This document shows, in pieces, positions 8,904 through 17,527 of a DNA stretch of 31,762 bases. Both the position numbers and the translations under genes were made by a program. A model generated the notes under the pieces. That model was given only the letters and a program-made list of their open reading frames with translations. It was not told where the DNA came from and did no database searches. Positions within the stretch are counted from its first letter, which is position 1. Each line of letters begins with the position of its first letter. The stretch is from Clostridia bacterium (GTDB lineage Bacteria > Bacillota > Clostridia > TANB77 > CAG-508): contig CAAEVK010000014.1 in assembly GCA_900759475.1 (NCBI GenBank), forward strand, positions 1 to 31,762. The letters run 5' to 3'.

Positions 8904-9068
8904 TTATCTTAACAAAATCATTATAATAGCAAAAACAGTACTAGCAATTGATAGTCCTATTACAACAATTCCTCCCAATGTATTTTTACATTCTCTTATT
9001 TCAAAAATGCCATAACTAATGGTACGAATGGAAATCAATAGAGACATAATAATCAAAAAAATAATCAT
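8904..9068 (-). CDS. Small two-pass membrane protein at the end of the ger operon
   Basis: ORF of 54 residues starting MIIFLIIMSLLISIRTISYG and ending TVFAIIMILLR. Two hydrophobic stretches flank a short polar loop, YGIFEIRECKNTLGG. The ATG is 9 bp after the gerC stop and preceded by TAGGAGG, an excellent ribosome binding site that overlaps the gerC 3' end. It must be co-transcribed with gerA-gerB-gerC. Small proteins such as GerD or GerW-type partners are known for other ger systems, but I do not recognise this one by sequence. It is followed by the shared terminator. Confidence 0.7.
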   Translation of the reverse strand: MIIFLIIMSLLISIRTISYGIFEIRECKNTLGGIVVIGLSIASTVFAIIMILLR

Positions 9069-9077
9069 AAATACCTC

Positions 9078-10304
9078 CTAATCCTTTAGAATCAATTGAG
9101 AACTTCTTACATGAACAGTAACATCTACTTCAAAAAAGCTGTTTTTATAAATATTTAACCAATCTAGTGCTTTGAAATCTTTTATTGTTAGATAGTTTTT
9201 AGAAAGTTTTCTTCCAAATCCTACAATGTCAGAATGAAATTCTTTAGAAGTTTTATATAAATAAGAAGTTATTTTGTCCTTTAAATAGCTTTCAGAATAT
9301 TTTTCTAGTAGTTGTAAATTTTTTTCTTGCGTGAAATCTAAATTATTTCCAGAAGAAAGGACATATGCTTCTAAATTAATGGATGATTTAATATAGGGAT
9401 AGCCATTAACTAATTCTATTTCATTTTTTGTATCTTTATTTTTAGTAATTGACAAATCAATGATTTCATTTTGAGCAAAAGGACTAGGAATAGTAATATT
9501 GGAAGAAACAAAAGTATTTGTTACCATTAAATGGGATAAACTTTCTATACCAGTTAATTCTCCAACTAATTTATCTCCTCTAAATACAGCAAGTCCCATA
9601 TTTTCTAAACTAGTAGTGTTTTGAATGGGCGTTTCATCTGCTTTGTAGTTTCCATCTACACTAACATAGGCAGTATTTAAATCCTCCCTATGGGTTTTAT
9701 CTGAATTAATACCACCTAAAATAGCAGTAGCTTCTATAAAGTCATTATCATAAGCGAAGAAAAAAGAGTGAAGTGTAATATTGTCTGTATAACCAGTATA
9801 TTCGGAAGAAGTTAATACTAATTCATAATATCTAGCAGAAAGAGTTTCTAGTCCCGGAGAAGAATTATTTAAAAAAGATTCGGCACTACATCTACTTACA
9901 ATAATATTACAATCTGGTCTTACTTCTGTACTATTTTCAAAAGTAGAAATATAAGGAGCAACACCTTCTTTTGCCAAAGTTTCAGAAAGAACAATAATTT
10001 TACAATGTGATAAATTTACTTTTTTACTCATATAACTGTTAACTAAATTAATGCCAGATTCTACAGAAGAACATTCTACAGTTGCAACAGTAGTATCAGT
10101 ATACTGCGAACTAGCTCCTCCTTGACTAGAAGAACCAGAACTTGCAAATTGTATAGAAAGCTTTAAGAGATTGCTTTCACCTTTATCTAATCCAATAGCT
10201 ACAGCATAAGCAAGTGTTTCTAATCCTCTTGCATCATAGCAACCGGAAAGAGAAAATAAGGATAAGACTAATATAAGCAATAAACTAATCCATTTTTTTA
10301 CCAT
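9078..10304 (-). CDS. gerC: Ger(x)C-family spore germination lipoprotein
   Basis: C subunit of a GerA-type germinant receptor, anchored to the outer face of the spore inner membrane. The signal peptide KKWISLLLILVLSLFSLSGC has the lipobox LSGC. The body begins YDARGLETLAYAVAIGLDKG, diagnostic of Ger(x)C, and ends with the family's paired helix/strand segment FFEVDVTVHVRSSQLILKD. Length is 408 residues. I preferred the ATG at 10304 (MVKKW) over 10316 because a GGAG lies at proper distance. It is third in a gerA-gerB-gerC order. The two CGG trinucleotides inside it are out of frame. Confidence 0.93.
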   Translation of the reverse strand: MVKKWISLLLILVLSLFSLSGCYDARGLETLAYAVAIGLDKGESNLLKLSIQFASSGSSSQGGASSQYTDTTVATVECSSVESGINLVNSYMSKKVNLSHCKIIVLSETLAKEGVAPYISTFENSTEVRPDCNIIVSRCSAESFLNNSSPGLETLSARYYELVLTSSEYTGYTDNITLHSFFFAYDNDFIEATAILGGINSDKTHREDLNTAYVSVDGNYKADETPIQNTTSLENMGLAVFRGDKLVGELTGIESLSHLMVTNTFVSSNITIPSPFAQNEIIDLSITKNKDTKNEIELVNGYPYIKSSINLEAYVLSSGNNLDFTQEKNLQLLEKYSESYLKDKITSYLYKTSKEFHSDIVGFGRKLSKNYLTIKDFKALDWLNIYKNSFFEVDVTVHVRSSQLILKD

Positions 10305-10345
10305 AAACAACTCCATTAAAATAAAATATGCACCATATTACTATT

Positions 10346-10372
10346 AGAAAACGCTATTTTAAACAGCGTTTC
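10346..10372. other. Hairpin between gerB and gerC
   Basis: Inverted repeat AGAAAACGCT (10346-10355) and AGCGTTTCT (10364-10372), directly after the gerB coding end. There is no long T-run on the minus strand, so it may stabilise or attenuate mRNA rather than end it. Confidence 0.45.
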
Positions 10373-11472
10373 TAAATAATTAATTGTTTTTTTCTTTTTA
10401 TTTTCCAATTAGCTAACAACAGGATAATAATACTAATGCCAAATACTAAAATTAATTCATAATATTTATAAACATGCTGCTGTATATCTCTAGCACCTGC
10501 AATATTAGAAGAAATAAGGGATATAGCAAAAACAGCAGTAGCAAAACAAGAACTCATTGCTTTAGAATTTTTTATATGAAAAATTTTCTTAAATATGTGA
10601 AGAATAAATGCAAGAGTAATGCTTAAATAAGAAAATACAGAAAAAATCCATAAAAATACAAAAAAAGCATCAATCCTTTGAAAAAATCGTCCATATTCTA
10701 CCATTCTAGCAAGAGAATATAAAGATAAGGTTTCTGTAGTATTGCTTAATAAAGGAAAAACAAGCAATAAACTAAGTACACTAAATAATAAGAAAAGGCT
10801 AGAAATAAGAATAGAGATAATGGTAACTTTTTTAAAATCGCCATAGTTTTTTAAAAGAGGCATAATAAAGTAGACAAAAGCAATACCATCAAATGCGAAT
10901 AAATTACTTAAACCACTAAGAAAAGTTTCATTTATTCCATAGCCTAAAATAGGAAATATTCTCTCTGCTATGAACAATTTGGAGGTAGATAAAAATAAAA
11001 TTATAATACTAACAATTAAAACAGGAACAATTACCAAGTTGATTTTAATAATAGAACTCATTCCTGTGCGGTTAGCAACAACAGCACCAATTAAGAAAAT
11101 AATCAATAAAATAAAAGTAGGTGTATTTTTATAATAAATAATTTTTAATGTACCAGAAAAATAGCGCAATAAAGAGCCAGATATAATTAAAAATAAAGCA
11201 ATATAAGCAATACCAATTATCAATTTTAAAAGTTTTCCACCCAAATATTCTGAAATATCTAAAAGGTCTTTTCCCATAAAAGGATGAAATAATTTAGAAA
11301 TACATAAGCTTAATAATAAAACTAATATTCCCAAAAAAATAACATTAATCCAAGCAGAAGAACCACATGTTTCAATAATATTTTTAGGCATATTTAAAAT
11401 AACTTGATTTGTCATAATAATGCAAACTAGTGCAATTGCCTCAATACGCCCAATTTTAGTAATAGTATCCAT
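10372..11472 (-). CDS. gerB: GerB-family endospore germination permease
   Basis: B subunit of the GerA-type receptor, an amino-acid-permease-like integral membrane protein thought to bind germinant. The 366 residues contain about ten hydrophobic segments. The opening KIGRIEAIALVCIIMTNQV is typical, as is a conserved FQRIDAFFVFLW in the later half. The C-terminus is basic (KIKRKKQLII). I chose ATG 11472 (MDTIT), with AAGAGG just upstream, over 11499, which would overlap gerA. The gap from gerA is 11 bp. Confidence 0.93.
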   Translation of the reverse strand: MDTITKIGRIEAIALVCIIMTNQVILNMPKNIIETCGSSAWINVIFLGILVLLLSLCISKLFHPFMGKDLLDISEYLGGKLLKLIIGIAYIALFLIISGSLLRYFSGTLKIIYYKNTPTFILLIIFLIGAVVANRTGMSSIIKINLVIVPVLIVSIIILFLSTSKLFIAERIFPILGYGINETFLSGLSNLFAFDGIAFVYFIMPLLKNYGDFKKVTIISILISSLFLLFSVLSLLLVFPLLSNTTETLSLYSLARMVEYGRFFQRIDAFFVFLWIFSVFSYLSITLAFILHIFKKIFHIKNSKAMSSCFATAVFAISLISSNIAGARDIQQHVYKYYELILVFGISIIILLLANWKIKRKKQLII

Positions 11473-11483
11473 TTTATCACCTC

Positions 11484-13187
11484 TTAAAACAATTTCCATT
11501 TCATGCTAAACTTTGATTGGGATTTTTTCTTTTTTACATTTAAGAAATCAGCTCTACGCTCTCTTTTCCATATAGGAGGCAAAAAGGTAGAAGCTTCTGA
11601 TGTAGAATTACTAATTGGCAGATAAGGAGAAAGATAAGGTACACCAAAAGACTTCACATTAGAAAGAATAATAGCATGTATAAAAATTCCCAAACCAATT
11701 CCAAGTAATCCTAATAAATAACCAAGAATAATATAAAGAAATCTAAAAAATCTTAATGTAAATGAAAGAGAAAAATCAGGTATAGCAAAAGAGCAAATTC
11801 CAGTAATTGCTACAATAATAATTAAAATAGGACTAACTACATTAGCACTTACAGCAGATTCTCCCAAGATTAAAGCACCAACAATTCCAATGGTTGGTCC
11901 AATAGGAGAGGGAACTCGAAGTCCTGCCTCACGAATTAATTCAAAAGCTATTTCCATAATTAAAATTTCAAAGATAATTGGAAAAGGAACGGTTTCTCTG
12001 GAAGCAGAAATTGCAAAAAGCAATTCTGTTGGAATTAGTTCTTGATGATAATTGGTAATAGCAACATAAAGTCCTGGCAAAAATAAGGCTAAAAAAGCAG
12101 CAACATATCGGATAATCCTTAATAAATTTGAATACTGAAACTTTAAATTTAAGTCTTCTGGGGAAGACATAAAATCTACTAATACACCTGGCATAATTAA
12201 TACATAAGGACTTCCGTTAACAATAACAGCAACTCTACCTTCTAGTAAATGATTAGCAGTTTTGTCTGGTCTTTCTGTGGCAATAATTTCAGGGAATACA
12301 ATAGCTGCATCATCTTGAATAAACTGTTCTAGCTGACCAGAAGAAATCAAATAATCAATATCCAAATTATTAATTCTATATTTCACTTCTGCCACTAAAT
12401 CGTCATTAACAATATTTTTAATATAACAAATAGCAATTTTAGTATTACTAATTTTTCCAACAGTTGTGTTTTCAATAATTAAATTTTCATTATTAATAAT
12501 TCTTCTTAACATAGAAGTATTTGTTCTAATAACTTCAACAAACGCTTCTTGAGAACCTCTTACTACAATTTCATTATTAGGGTTACTAACACTTCTTGAT
12601 TTAAATCCCTTTACTTCTATACTAAACGCAATGTTTAAAGTGTCAATAAACAAAGCACAATTGCCGGTATTAACATCTGCAATAATTTTTTTAAATTCTT
12701 CAACTTTTTTTACACTATTTTGAGGCATTAAGTTATTGAAAATATAATTTATCAAATCAAAATTTTTTTTCTTTCTTACAGTAATATTGTTACTAATAGC
12801 AACTTTTGCAATATCACCTTCAAAAGTATTAGCCTTATTTCTTAGCATAAGAGGTTTTAAAATAAAATCATTGACAATTTTAGAATCTACCATACCATCA
12901 ATATAAAGTAAAAATGCAGAATATTGTTTATTATTAGCAAGCAGTGTAAATTCTCTAATTTCAATATCACTATTAATAAGAGTGTTATACTTATATTTTA
13001 AATATTCTAAATTCACTTGAAGTGTTGGAAAAATATTCTTTTTTTCAACAGATATTTCGTTTGCAGAACCTTCATTACTAGAAAGTTCTTCTTCTTTTTC
13101 TGGTAAAGAAAAATCATATTTTGTTTTTTCATGATAAACAAAAATTTTTGAAAAAATATTACCAATTTTTTTGTTTATGTTTTCCAT
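11484..13187 (-). CDS. gerA: GerA-family spore germination protein
   Basis: A subunit of the germinant receptor, 567 residues. The cytoplasmic N-terminal region is followed by a conserved core: PEIIATERPDKTANHLLEGR, then VIVNGSPYVLIMPG, then a membrane part beginning RYVAAFLALFLPGLYVAI. The motifs FPIIFEILIMEIAFELIREA and GPTIGIVGALILGESAV are hallmarks of GerA proteins. ATG 13187 has GGAG at good distance; ATG 13202 would add five residues. It is the first gene of the operon. AACGGAAGT at 12210-12218 is read AAC-GGA-AGT with no frame break, a useful control for the shift sites. Confidence 0.95.
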   Translation of the reverse strand: MENINKKIGNIFSKIFVYHEKTKYDFSLPEKEEELSSNEGSANEISVEKKNIFPTLQVNLEYLKYKYNTLINSDIEIREFTLLANNKQYSAFLLYIDGMVDSKIVNDFILKPLMLRNKANTFEGDIAKVAISNNITVRKKKNFDLINYIFNNLMPQNSVKKVEEFKKIIADVNTGNCALFIDTLNIAFSIEVKGFKSRSVSNPNNEIVVRGSQEAFVEVIRTNTSMLRRIINNENLIIENTTVGKISNTKIAICYIKNIVNDDLVAEVKYRINNLDIDYLISSGQLEQFIQDDAAIVFPEIIATERPDKTANHLLEGRVAVIVNGSPYVLIMPGVLVDFMSSPEDLNLKFQYSNLLRIIRYVAAFLALFLPGLYVAITNYHQELIPTELLFAISASRETVPFPIIFEILIMEIAFELIREAGLRVPSPIGPTIGIVGALILGESAVSANVVSPILIIIVAITGICSFAIPDFSLSFTLRFFRFLYIILGYLLGLLGIGLGIFIHAIILSNVKSFGVPYLSPYLPISNSTSEASTFLPPIWKRERRADFLNVKKKKSQSKFSMKWKLF

Positions 13188-13214
13188 ATACACTCCATTC
13201 ATATTGTTTTTAAA

Positions 13215-13244
13215 TAGTATTTTCCTAAAAAGGGAGAAATATAC
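13215..13244 (-). promoter_or_regulatory. Candidate sigma-G promoter of the ger operon
   Basis: On the minus strand GTATA (13240-13244), an 18-base spacer, then AATACTA (13215-13221), one mismatch from CATNNTA. The start codon lies about 27 bases downstream. Germinant receptor operons are sigma-G-controlled in Bacillus. Confidence 0.55.
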
Positions 13245-13401
13245 ATATAAATAGTTTACTAATTATTTGAAAAACCAAAAATAATATTATTTACTGTTAA
13301 TTGTAAAAAAATATAAAAAAGAGTAATAACTATTGGTAAGAATTAATATAAATGTATTAAAGTTTATATTGTACAAACATTTTCAAGGGGAGGAAAAAAC
13401 A

Positions 13402-14880
13402 ATGGAAAATTTAAATCTATATCAAGATATAGCCAACAGAACAGAAGGAGATATCTATGTTGGAGTGGTGGGACCTGTTAGAACAGGGAAATCTACTTTT
13501 ATTAAAAGGTTTATGGACTTACTTGTCATTCCTAATATAGAAAATAGTTATAAAAAAGAAAGAGCAAGAGATGAGTTACCACAAAGTGCTGCTGGAAAAA
13601 CAATCATGACAACAGAACCAAAATTTGTACCGAATGAAGCGGTAGAAATAACATTGGAAGGAAACTTAAAATTAAAAACAAGATTAGTCGATTGTGTTGG
13701 ATATTTGGTTAACAATGCTTTAGGATATATGGAAGATGACGTGCCAAGGATGGTAAAAACACCTTGGGCAGAAGAAGAAATTCCATTTGAAACAGCAGCT
13801 GAAATGGGAACGAAAAAAGTTATTACAGAACATTCAACAATAGGAATATTGGTAACAACCGATGGAAGTATAACAGACATTCCAAGAGAAGATTATATAG
13901 AAGCAGAAGAAAGGGTAGTAAGTGAACTAAAAGCATTAAATAAGCCGTTTATTATTGTGTTAAACACAGATAATCCTTATTCAGAGTACGCAAAAGCACT
14001 AGTTCAAAAATTAGAAGAAAAATATAATGTATCAGTATTACCAACTGATTGTGCCAACTTAAAATTAGAAGATATTAATAATATTTTCGGAAAAATATTA
14101 TATGAATTCCCAATTGAACAAATAAATATTAATTTTCCAAGATGGATTGAAGGATTGGCAGATACACACCCACTAAAGAAAGAGTTATATCAAGAAATTA
14201 AAGAAGCATTTAGCAACATTAAGGTAATTAAACAAATACAAAATTCCATTAACCTAATACAAAAAACAGAAATTATTAATAGCACTTCATTAGAAGAAAT
14301 TCAATTAGGAACAGGAACTGTAAATGTATGTATTACATTAAAAGAAGAACTCTTTTATAAAGTATTAACAGAAATATCAGGAGTAGATGTAAGCAATGAA
14401 GGAGACTTATTTTCAATTATAACAGATTTAGCAGCAGTAAAAAAAGAGTATGACAAAATTGCTTATGCATTAAATGAAGTAAAGCAAAAAGGATATGGAA
14501 TTGTTTCACCATCTATGGATGAATTAATTCTAGACGAACCAGAAATGGTAAAACAAGGCTCAAGATTTGGAGTAAAGCTAAGGGCAAAAGCACCATCAAT
14601 ACACATGATAAGAGCAGATATAGAAACAGAAGTATCGCCAATTGTTGGTAGTGAAAAACAATCAGAAGAATTAGTAAACTATTTATTATCTGAATTTGAA
14701 AGTGACCCAAAAAAAATATGGGAATCAAATATATTTGGAAAAAGTTTACATGAATTAGTAAACGAAGGGTTACAAAATAAACTATGCAGAATGCCAGAAG
14801 ATGCACAAGAAAAAATACAAGAAACATTGGAAAGAATTGTAAACGAAGGAAGTGGAGGTCTTATTTGCATCATATTATAG
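13402..14880 (+). CDS. spoIVA: Stage IV sporulation protein A, coat-basement ATPase
   Basis: Mother-cell protein that polymerises by ATP hydrolysis around the forespore and anchors the coat. Length is 492 residues, equal to the Bacillus subtilis protein. The N-terminus NLYQDIANRTEGDIYVGVVG runs into Walker A GPVRTGKST (residues 24-32), then RLVDCVGY. The C-terminus GGLICIIL is the membrane-curvature-sensing end. ATG 13402 follows GGGGAGG; an upstream in-frame TTG at 13333 lacks a ribosome site. A sigma-E promoter is expected, but I could not assign one with confidence. Both CGG trinucleotides inside are out of frame. Confidence 0.97.
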   Translation: MENLNLYQDIANRTEGDIYVGVVGPVRTGKSTFIKRFMDLLVIPNIENSYKKERARDELPQSAAGKTIMTTEPKFVPNEAVEITLEGNLKLKTRLVDCVGYLVNNALGYMEDDVPRMVKTPWAEEEIPFETAAEMGTKKVITEHSTIGILVTTDGSITDIPREDYIEAEERVVSELKALNKPFIIVLNTDNPYSEYAKALVQKLEEKYNVSVLPTDCANLKLEDINNIFGKILYEFPIEQININFPRWIEGLADTHPLKKELYQEIKEAFSNIKVIKQIQNSINLIQKTEIINSTSLEEIQLGTGTVNVCITLKEELFYKVLTEISGVDVSNEGDLFSIITDLAAVKKEYDKIAYALNEVKQKGYGIVSPSMDELILDEPEMVKQGSRFGVKLRAKAPSIHMIRADIETEVSPIVGSEKQSEELVNYLLSEFESDPKKIWESNIFGKSLHELVNEGLQNKLCRMPEDAQEKIQETLERIVNEGSGGLICIIL

Positions 14881-14902
14881 ACAAAGGGACGGGGCTTTTG
14901 TC
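14880..14902 (+). repeat. REP-like repeat, copy 1
   Basis: An imperfect palindrome with outer arms GACAAA and TTTTGTC around GGGACGGGGC, starting on the last base of spoIVA. The same core recurs at 14968-14990 and inverted at 15886-15907. All three share GGGGCTTTTGTCTTAA. Confidence 0.8.
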
Positions 14903-14929
14903 TTAACCTTTCAAGGATTTATTATAAAT

Positions 14930-14966
14930 AAAGAATCTCTCTTAAAACAATTAAGAGAGATTCTTT
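14930..14966. terminator. Terminator-like hairpin after spoIVA
   Basis: A perfect 16-bp stem (AAAGAATCTCTCTTAA at 14930-14945, complement at 14951-14966) with a 5-base loop. It serves spoIVA and possibly the convergent transposase gene. Confidence 0.7.
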
Positions 14967-14967
14967 A

Positions 14968-14990
14968 GACAAAGGGATGGGGCTTTTGTC
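14968..14990 (+). repeat. REP-like repeat, copy 2
   Basis: Direct repeat of copy 1 with a single change (GGGATGGGGC). It abuts the last codon of the transposase gene. Confidence 0.8.
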
Positions 14991-15779
14991 TTAATCTTTT
15001 GAAGCATCAATTACTACATGAATATACTTATTTAGTTTATCTTTATTAATATTAAAGACATTGGACATTTCTCTTAAAGACATACCGCAATATTTTCTAA
15101 GTTCTAACAATAGATTACCAAATAATATACTATCTTTTTGAATTTCTTCTAAAGTTTTTAGATTTTGTTCTTGATATTTTTTAATTAAATCTTCGTAAGT
15201 AGAAAAATTTATAACATCTGCAATATTATTAATATTATAACTAACTTCATGCAATAAATTAAATAAATCACCATAATCTTTATCTGTTCCAAAGACTAGT
15301 TTTAAGCCATCAGAAGTAAGAAATTTTCTAGAATGAGGATTAATATACTCATGAAAGCTAGAAAAAAGATAATCTTGATAACAATTTACTATACCAGCAG
15401 CTAAAGGGTTTTTGTGTATATATACAATACAATGATATAACTGATTTTCTGTAAAAATTTGCTGAGAAAAATATCTATCTCTAAAAACGTAGCCTTTTCT
15501 ATGATTGATTTTATTATATCGTATAGCGTAAGTAGTATTAACTTTTCTCATAAGAGTTAATAAATCATTTATATTTTCATAATAAAGTAAGAAATGAGCA
15601 TGATTACCCATTATACAATAAGCAATAATTTCAATTTTTAAATTATCAAGTTTATCTTTCATAATATTCAGATAAATTGATTTCCATTCATTTCTCTGGA
15701 AAATATATTCCTGATTAATTCCTTGGATGATTAAATGAAGAAAATTACTTTCCAAATACTTTCTACTTAAACGGGGCAT
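14991..15779 (-). CDS. REP-associated Y1 (HUH) transposase
   Basis: IS200/IS605-type single-strand transposase of the REP-associated (RAYT) branch, 262 residues. The HUH motif is NHAHFLLYY, and the nucleophile tyrosine lies in YIHKNPLAAGIV. The start MPRLSRKYLESNFLHLIIQG fits the PF01797 family. A C-terminal extension, GMSLREMSNVFNINKDKLNKY, looks like a helix-turn-helix, as in longer RAYTs. Such enzymes process REP hairpins, and three REP-like repeats flank this gene. It sits between spoIVA and the spoIIA control region and is oriented against both. Nothing in it looks broken. Confidence 0.88.
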   Translation of the reverse strand: MPRLSRKYLESNFLHLIIQGINQEYIFQRNEWKSIYLNIMKDKLDNLKIEIIAYCIMGNHAHFLLYYENINDLLTLMRKVNTTYAIRYNKINHRKGYVFRDRYFSQQIFTENQLYHCIVYIHKNPLAAGIVNCYQDYLFSSFHEYINPHSRKFLTSDGLKLVFGTDKDYGDLFNLLHEVSYNINNIADVINFSTYEDLIKKYQEQNLKTLEEIQKDSILFGNLLLELRKYCGMSLREMSNVFNINKDKLNKYIHVVIDASKD

Positions 15780-15885
15780 ATAAATACCGTTCCTTTCTAA
15801 TTATTTTATGCCCCCATATTAATTTAAATTAATAACATAATAATAACATAAATTGATGAAATAGTCTATAGTAAATTTTTCTTAA

Positions 15886-15907
15886 GACAAAAGCCCCGTC
15901 CCCTTGT
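15886..15907 (-). repeat. REP-like repeat, copy 3 (inverted)
   Basis: Carries GACAAAAGCCCCGTCCC, the reverse complement of copies 1 and 2, preceded by CTTAA. The outer end has drifted (CTTGT instead of TTTGTC). It ends ten bases before a Spo0A box. Confidence 0.78.
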
Positions 15908-15917
15908 ATAAAAAAAA

Positions 15918-15924
15918 TGTCGAA
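15918..15924 (+). promoter_or_regulatory. Spo0A box upstream of the spoIIA operon
   Basis: Exact TGTCGAA, the core of the 0A box, about 60 bases before the putative sigma-H promoter. spoIIA is activated by phosphorylated Spo0A in Bacillus and Clostridium. Confidence 0.55.
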
Positions 15925-15965
15925 AACTTCTCATTTTTTGCTAAAACTTCCTAAGTTTTGCTATT

Positions 15966-15989
15966 GGAAAATAATGGCAATAAGAGTAT
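15966..15989 (+). promoter_or_regulatory. Candidate sigma-H promoter of spoIIAA
   Basis: GGAAAA (15966-15971), a 12-base spacer, then GAGTAT (15984-15989). This is close to the sigma-H pattern (AGGAWWW, GAATWW), with a mismatch in each box. The spoIIA operon uses sigma-H in Bacillus subtilis. Confidence 0.45.
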
Positions 15990-16034
15990 AATAAAAAACA
16001 TAAAAATAAAATGCTTAAATAGGAGGACAAGTAT

Positions 16035-16367
16035 ATGGAAATAAAATGGATGGAAGTGGACAAGCTTCTCATTGTAAAGCTGAAGGAAGAAATTGATCAT
16101 CATGTATCAGAAAGGATAAGGAGGAAAGTAGATTATGAGATTCAAAGATATTTGCCTAAAAAGGTTATATTTGACTTTAGTGGTGTTAACTTTATGGACA
16201 GTGCAGGAATAGGAATGATAATAGGAAGATATAAACTAATTTCTATGTTTGGAGCAACAATGGAAATTTGCAATGTATGCATACAAGTTCAAAAAATATT
16301 ACAAATGAGTGGAGTAACAAAGTTAATTAAAATTCATACAGAAGAGGAGGAATTTAAATATGCCTGA
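16035..16367 (+). CDS. spoIIAA: Anti-anti-sigma factor SpoIIAA
   Basis: STAS-domain protein of 110 residues that frees sigma-F by binding SpoIIAB after dephosphorylation by SpoIIE. The phosphorylation site is Ser56 in FMDSAGIGMIIGRY, equivalent to Ser58 of Bacillus subtilis. Start ATG follows TAGGAGG. It overlaps spoIIAB by 8 bp, which couples their translation as usual for this operon. Confidence 0.96.
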   Translation: MEIKWMEVDKLLIVKLKEEIDHHVSERIRRKVDYEIQRYLPKKVIFDFSGVNFMDSAGIGMIIGRYKLISMFGATMEICNVCIQVQKILQMSGVTKLIKIHTEEEEFKYA

Positions 16368-16785
16368 TAATGAAATGAAGTTAGAATTTTTAAGTAAATC
16401 AAATAATGAGGCATTTGCTCGTATAACAGTAGCAGCCTTTGCATCTCAATTAGATCCAACAATAGAGGAATTAGCAGATATAAAAACAGCGGTATCAGAA
16501 GCTGTTACCAATAGTATTATTCATGCTTATGACGGTAAAGATGGGATTGTAAAAATTGTTTGTAAAATATCCGGCAATAGTATACAAATAGAAATATCCG
16601 ATACTGGAAAAGGAATAGAGGATATTGAAACAGCAAAACAGCCATTGTACACTTCTAAACCAGATTTAGAAAGATCTGGAATGGGTTTTACAATTATGGA
16701 AAGCTTTATGGATGACATGAAAGTAGAATCTATTTTAGGATTAGGGACGAAAGTTACCTTAAAAAAGACAATTAAAACAAAATAA
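16360..16785 (+). CDS. spoIIAB: Anti-sigma-F factor and kinase SpoIIAB
   Basis: GHKL-type serine kinase of 141 residues that binds and inhibits sigma-F and phosphorylates SpoIIAA. The ATP site is complete: N box EAVTNSIIHAY, G1 box DTGKGIED, and GMGFTIMESFMD. It starts inside the end of spoIIAA after GAGGAGG. Three out-of-frame CGG trinucleotides (GCG-G, GAC-GG, TCC-GG) leave the frame intact. Confidence 0.96.
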   Translation: MPDNEMKLEFLSKSNNEAFARITVAAFASQLDPTIEELADIKTAVSEAVTNSIIHAYDGKDGIVKIVCKISGNSIQIEISDTGKGIEDIETAKQPLYTSKPDLERSGMGFTIMESFMDDMKVESILGLGTKVTLKKTIKTK

Positions 16786-16798
16786 GGAGTTTCTATCT

Positions 16799-17509
16799 AT
16801 GTATGAAAATAGTACAGAGGAAATTATAAAGGCCCAAAATAATGAAGAAGGGGCAATGAATAATATAGTGATAAAAAACTCCGGACTTATTTGGAGTATT
16901 GTAAAAAGGTTTTGCGGACGAGGATATGATGCAGAGGAGTTATATCAAATAGGCTGTATTGGATTTATAAAAGCAATTAAAAGATTTGATACTAGCTTTG
17001 AAGTAAAAATGTCAACCTATGCAGTACCATATATTTTAGGAGAAATTAAAAGATTTTTAAGAGATGATAATCCTATTAAAGTTAGTAGAAGTGTAAAAGA
17101 ATTATCTATAAAGATTAAACAAATTCAACAAGAATACCTTGCTAAAACAGGAGAAGAAATAAATGTGCATCAAATTGCTAAAATTTTAAATACAACAAAA
17201 GAAGAAATTGCAATTGCAATTGATTATACAAACCCAATAGAGTCAATTGATGAAGTAGTAGAAGATGAGCAAATAAAAATAGAAAAAATAAATATAGGAA
17301 AAGATGAATCAACACAAATTGTTGAACGAATAGCTTTAAAAGAGGCTATTGAAAAATTAGATGTAAGGGAAAAACAAATTATTATTTTGCGATATTTTAG
17401 AGATAAAACACAAAGTCAAGTTGCAAAAATAATTGGAATAACACAAGTGCAAGTATCAAGAATTGAAAAGAAAATACTTAATTCCATGAGAGAAAAATTA
17501 GTTAGCTAA
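16799..17509 (+). CDS. sigF: Sporulation sigma factor sigma-F
   Basis: First forespore-specific sigma factor, 236 residues. Region 2 is YDAEELYQIGCIGFIKAIKR with FEVKMSTYAVPYILGEIKRF after it. Region 4 is the helix-turn-helix SQVAKIIGITQVQVSRIEKK. ATG 16799 is preceded by AAGGAG, 13 bp after spoIIAB. Position after spoIIAB fixes its identity as sigF rather than sigG. Confidence 0.96.
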   Translation: MYENSTEEIIKAQNNEEGAMNNIVIKNSGLIWSIVKRFCGRGYDAEELYQIGCIGFIKAIKRFDTSFEVKMSTYAVPYILGEIKRFLRDDNPIKVSRSVKELSIKIKQIQQEYLAKTGEEINVHQIAKILNTTKEEIAIAIDYTNPIESIDEVVEDEQIKIEKINIGKDESTQIVERIALKEAIEKLDVREKQIIILRYFRDKTQSQVAKIIGITQVQVSRIEKKILNSMREKLVS

Positions 17510-17527
17510 AAGATGGGAGGTAATTTT

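Noticed and set aside
13281..13400. Sigma-E promoter for spoIVA
   Set aside because: Only partial matches to the -10 pattern (GTACAAA) and no clear -35 at correct spacing; not listed as a feature.
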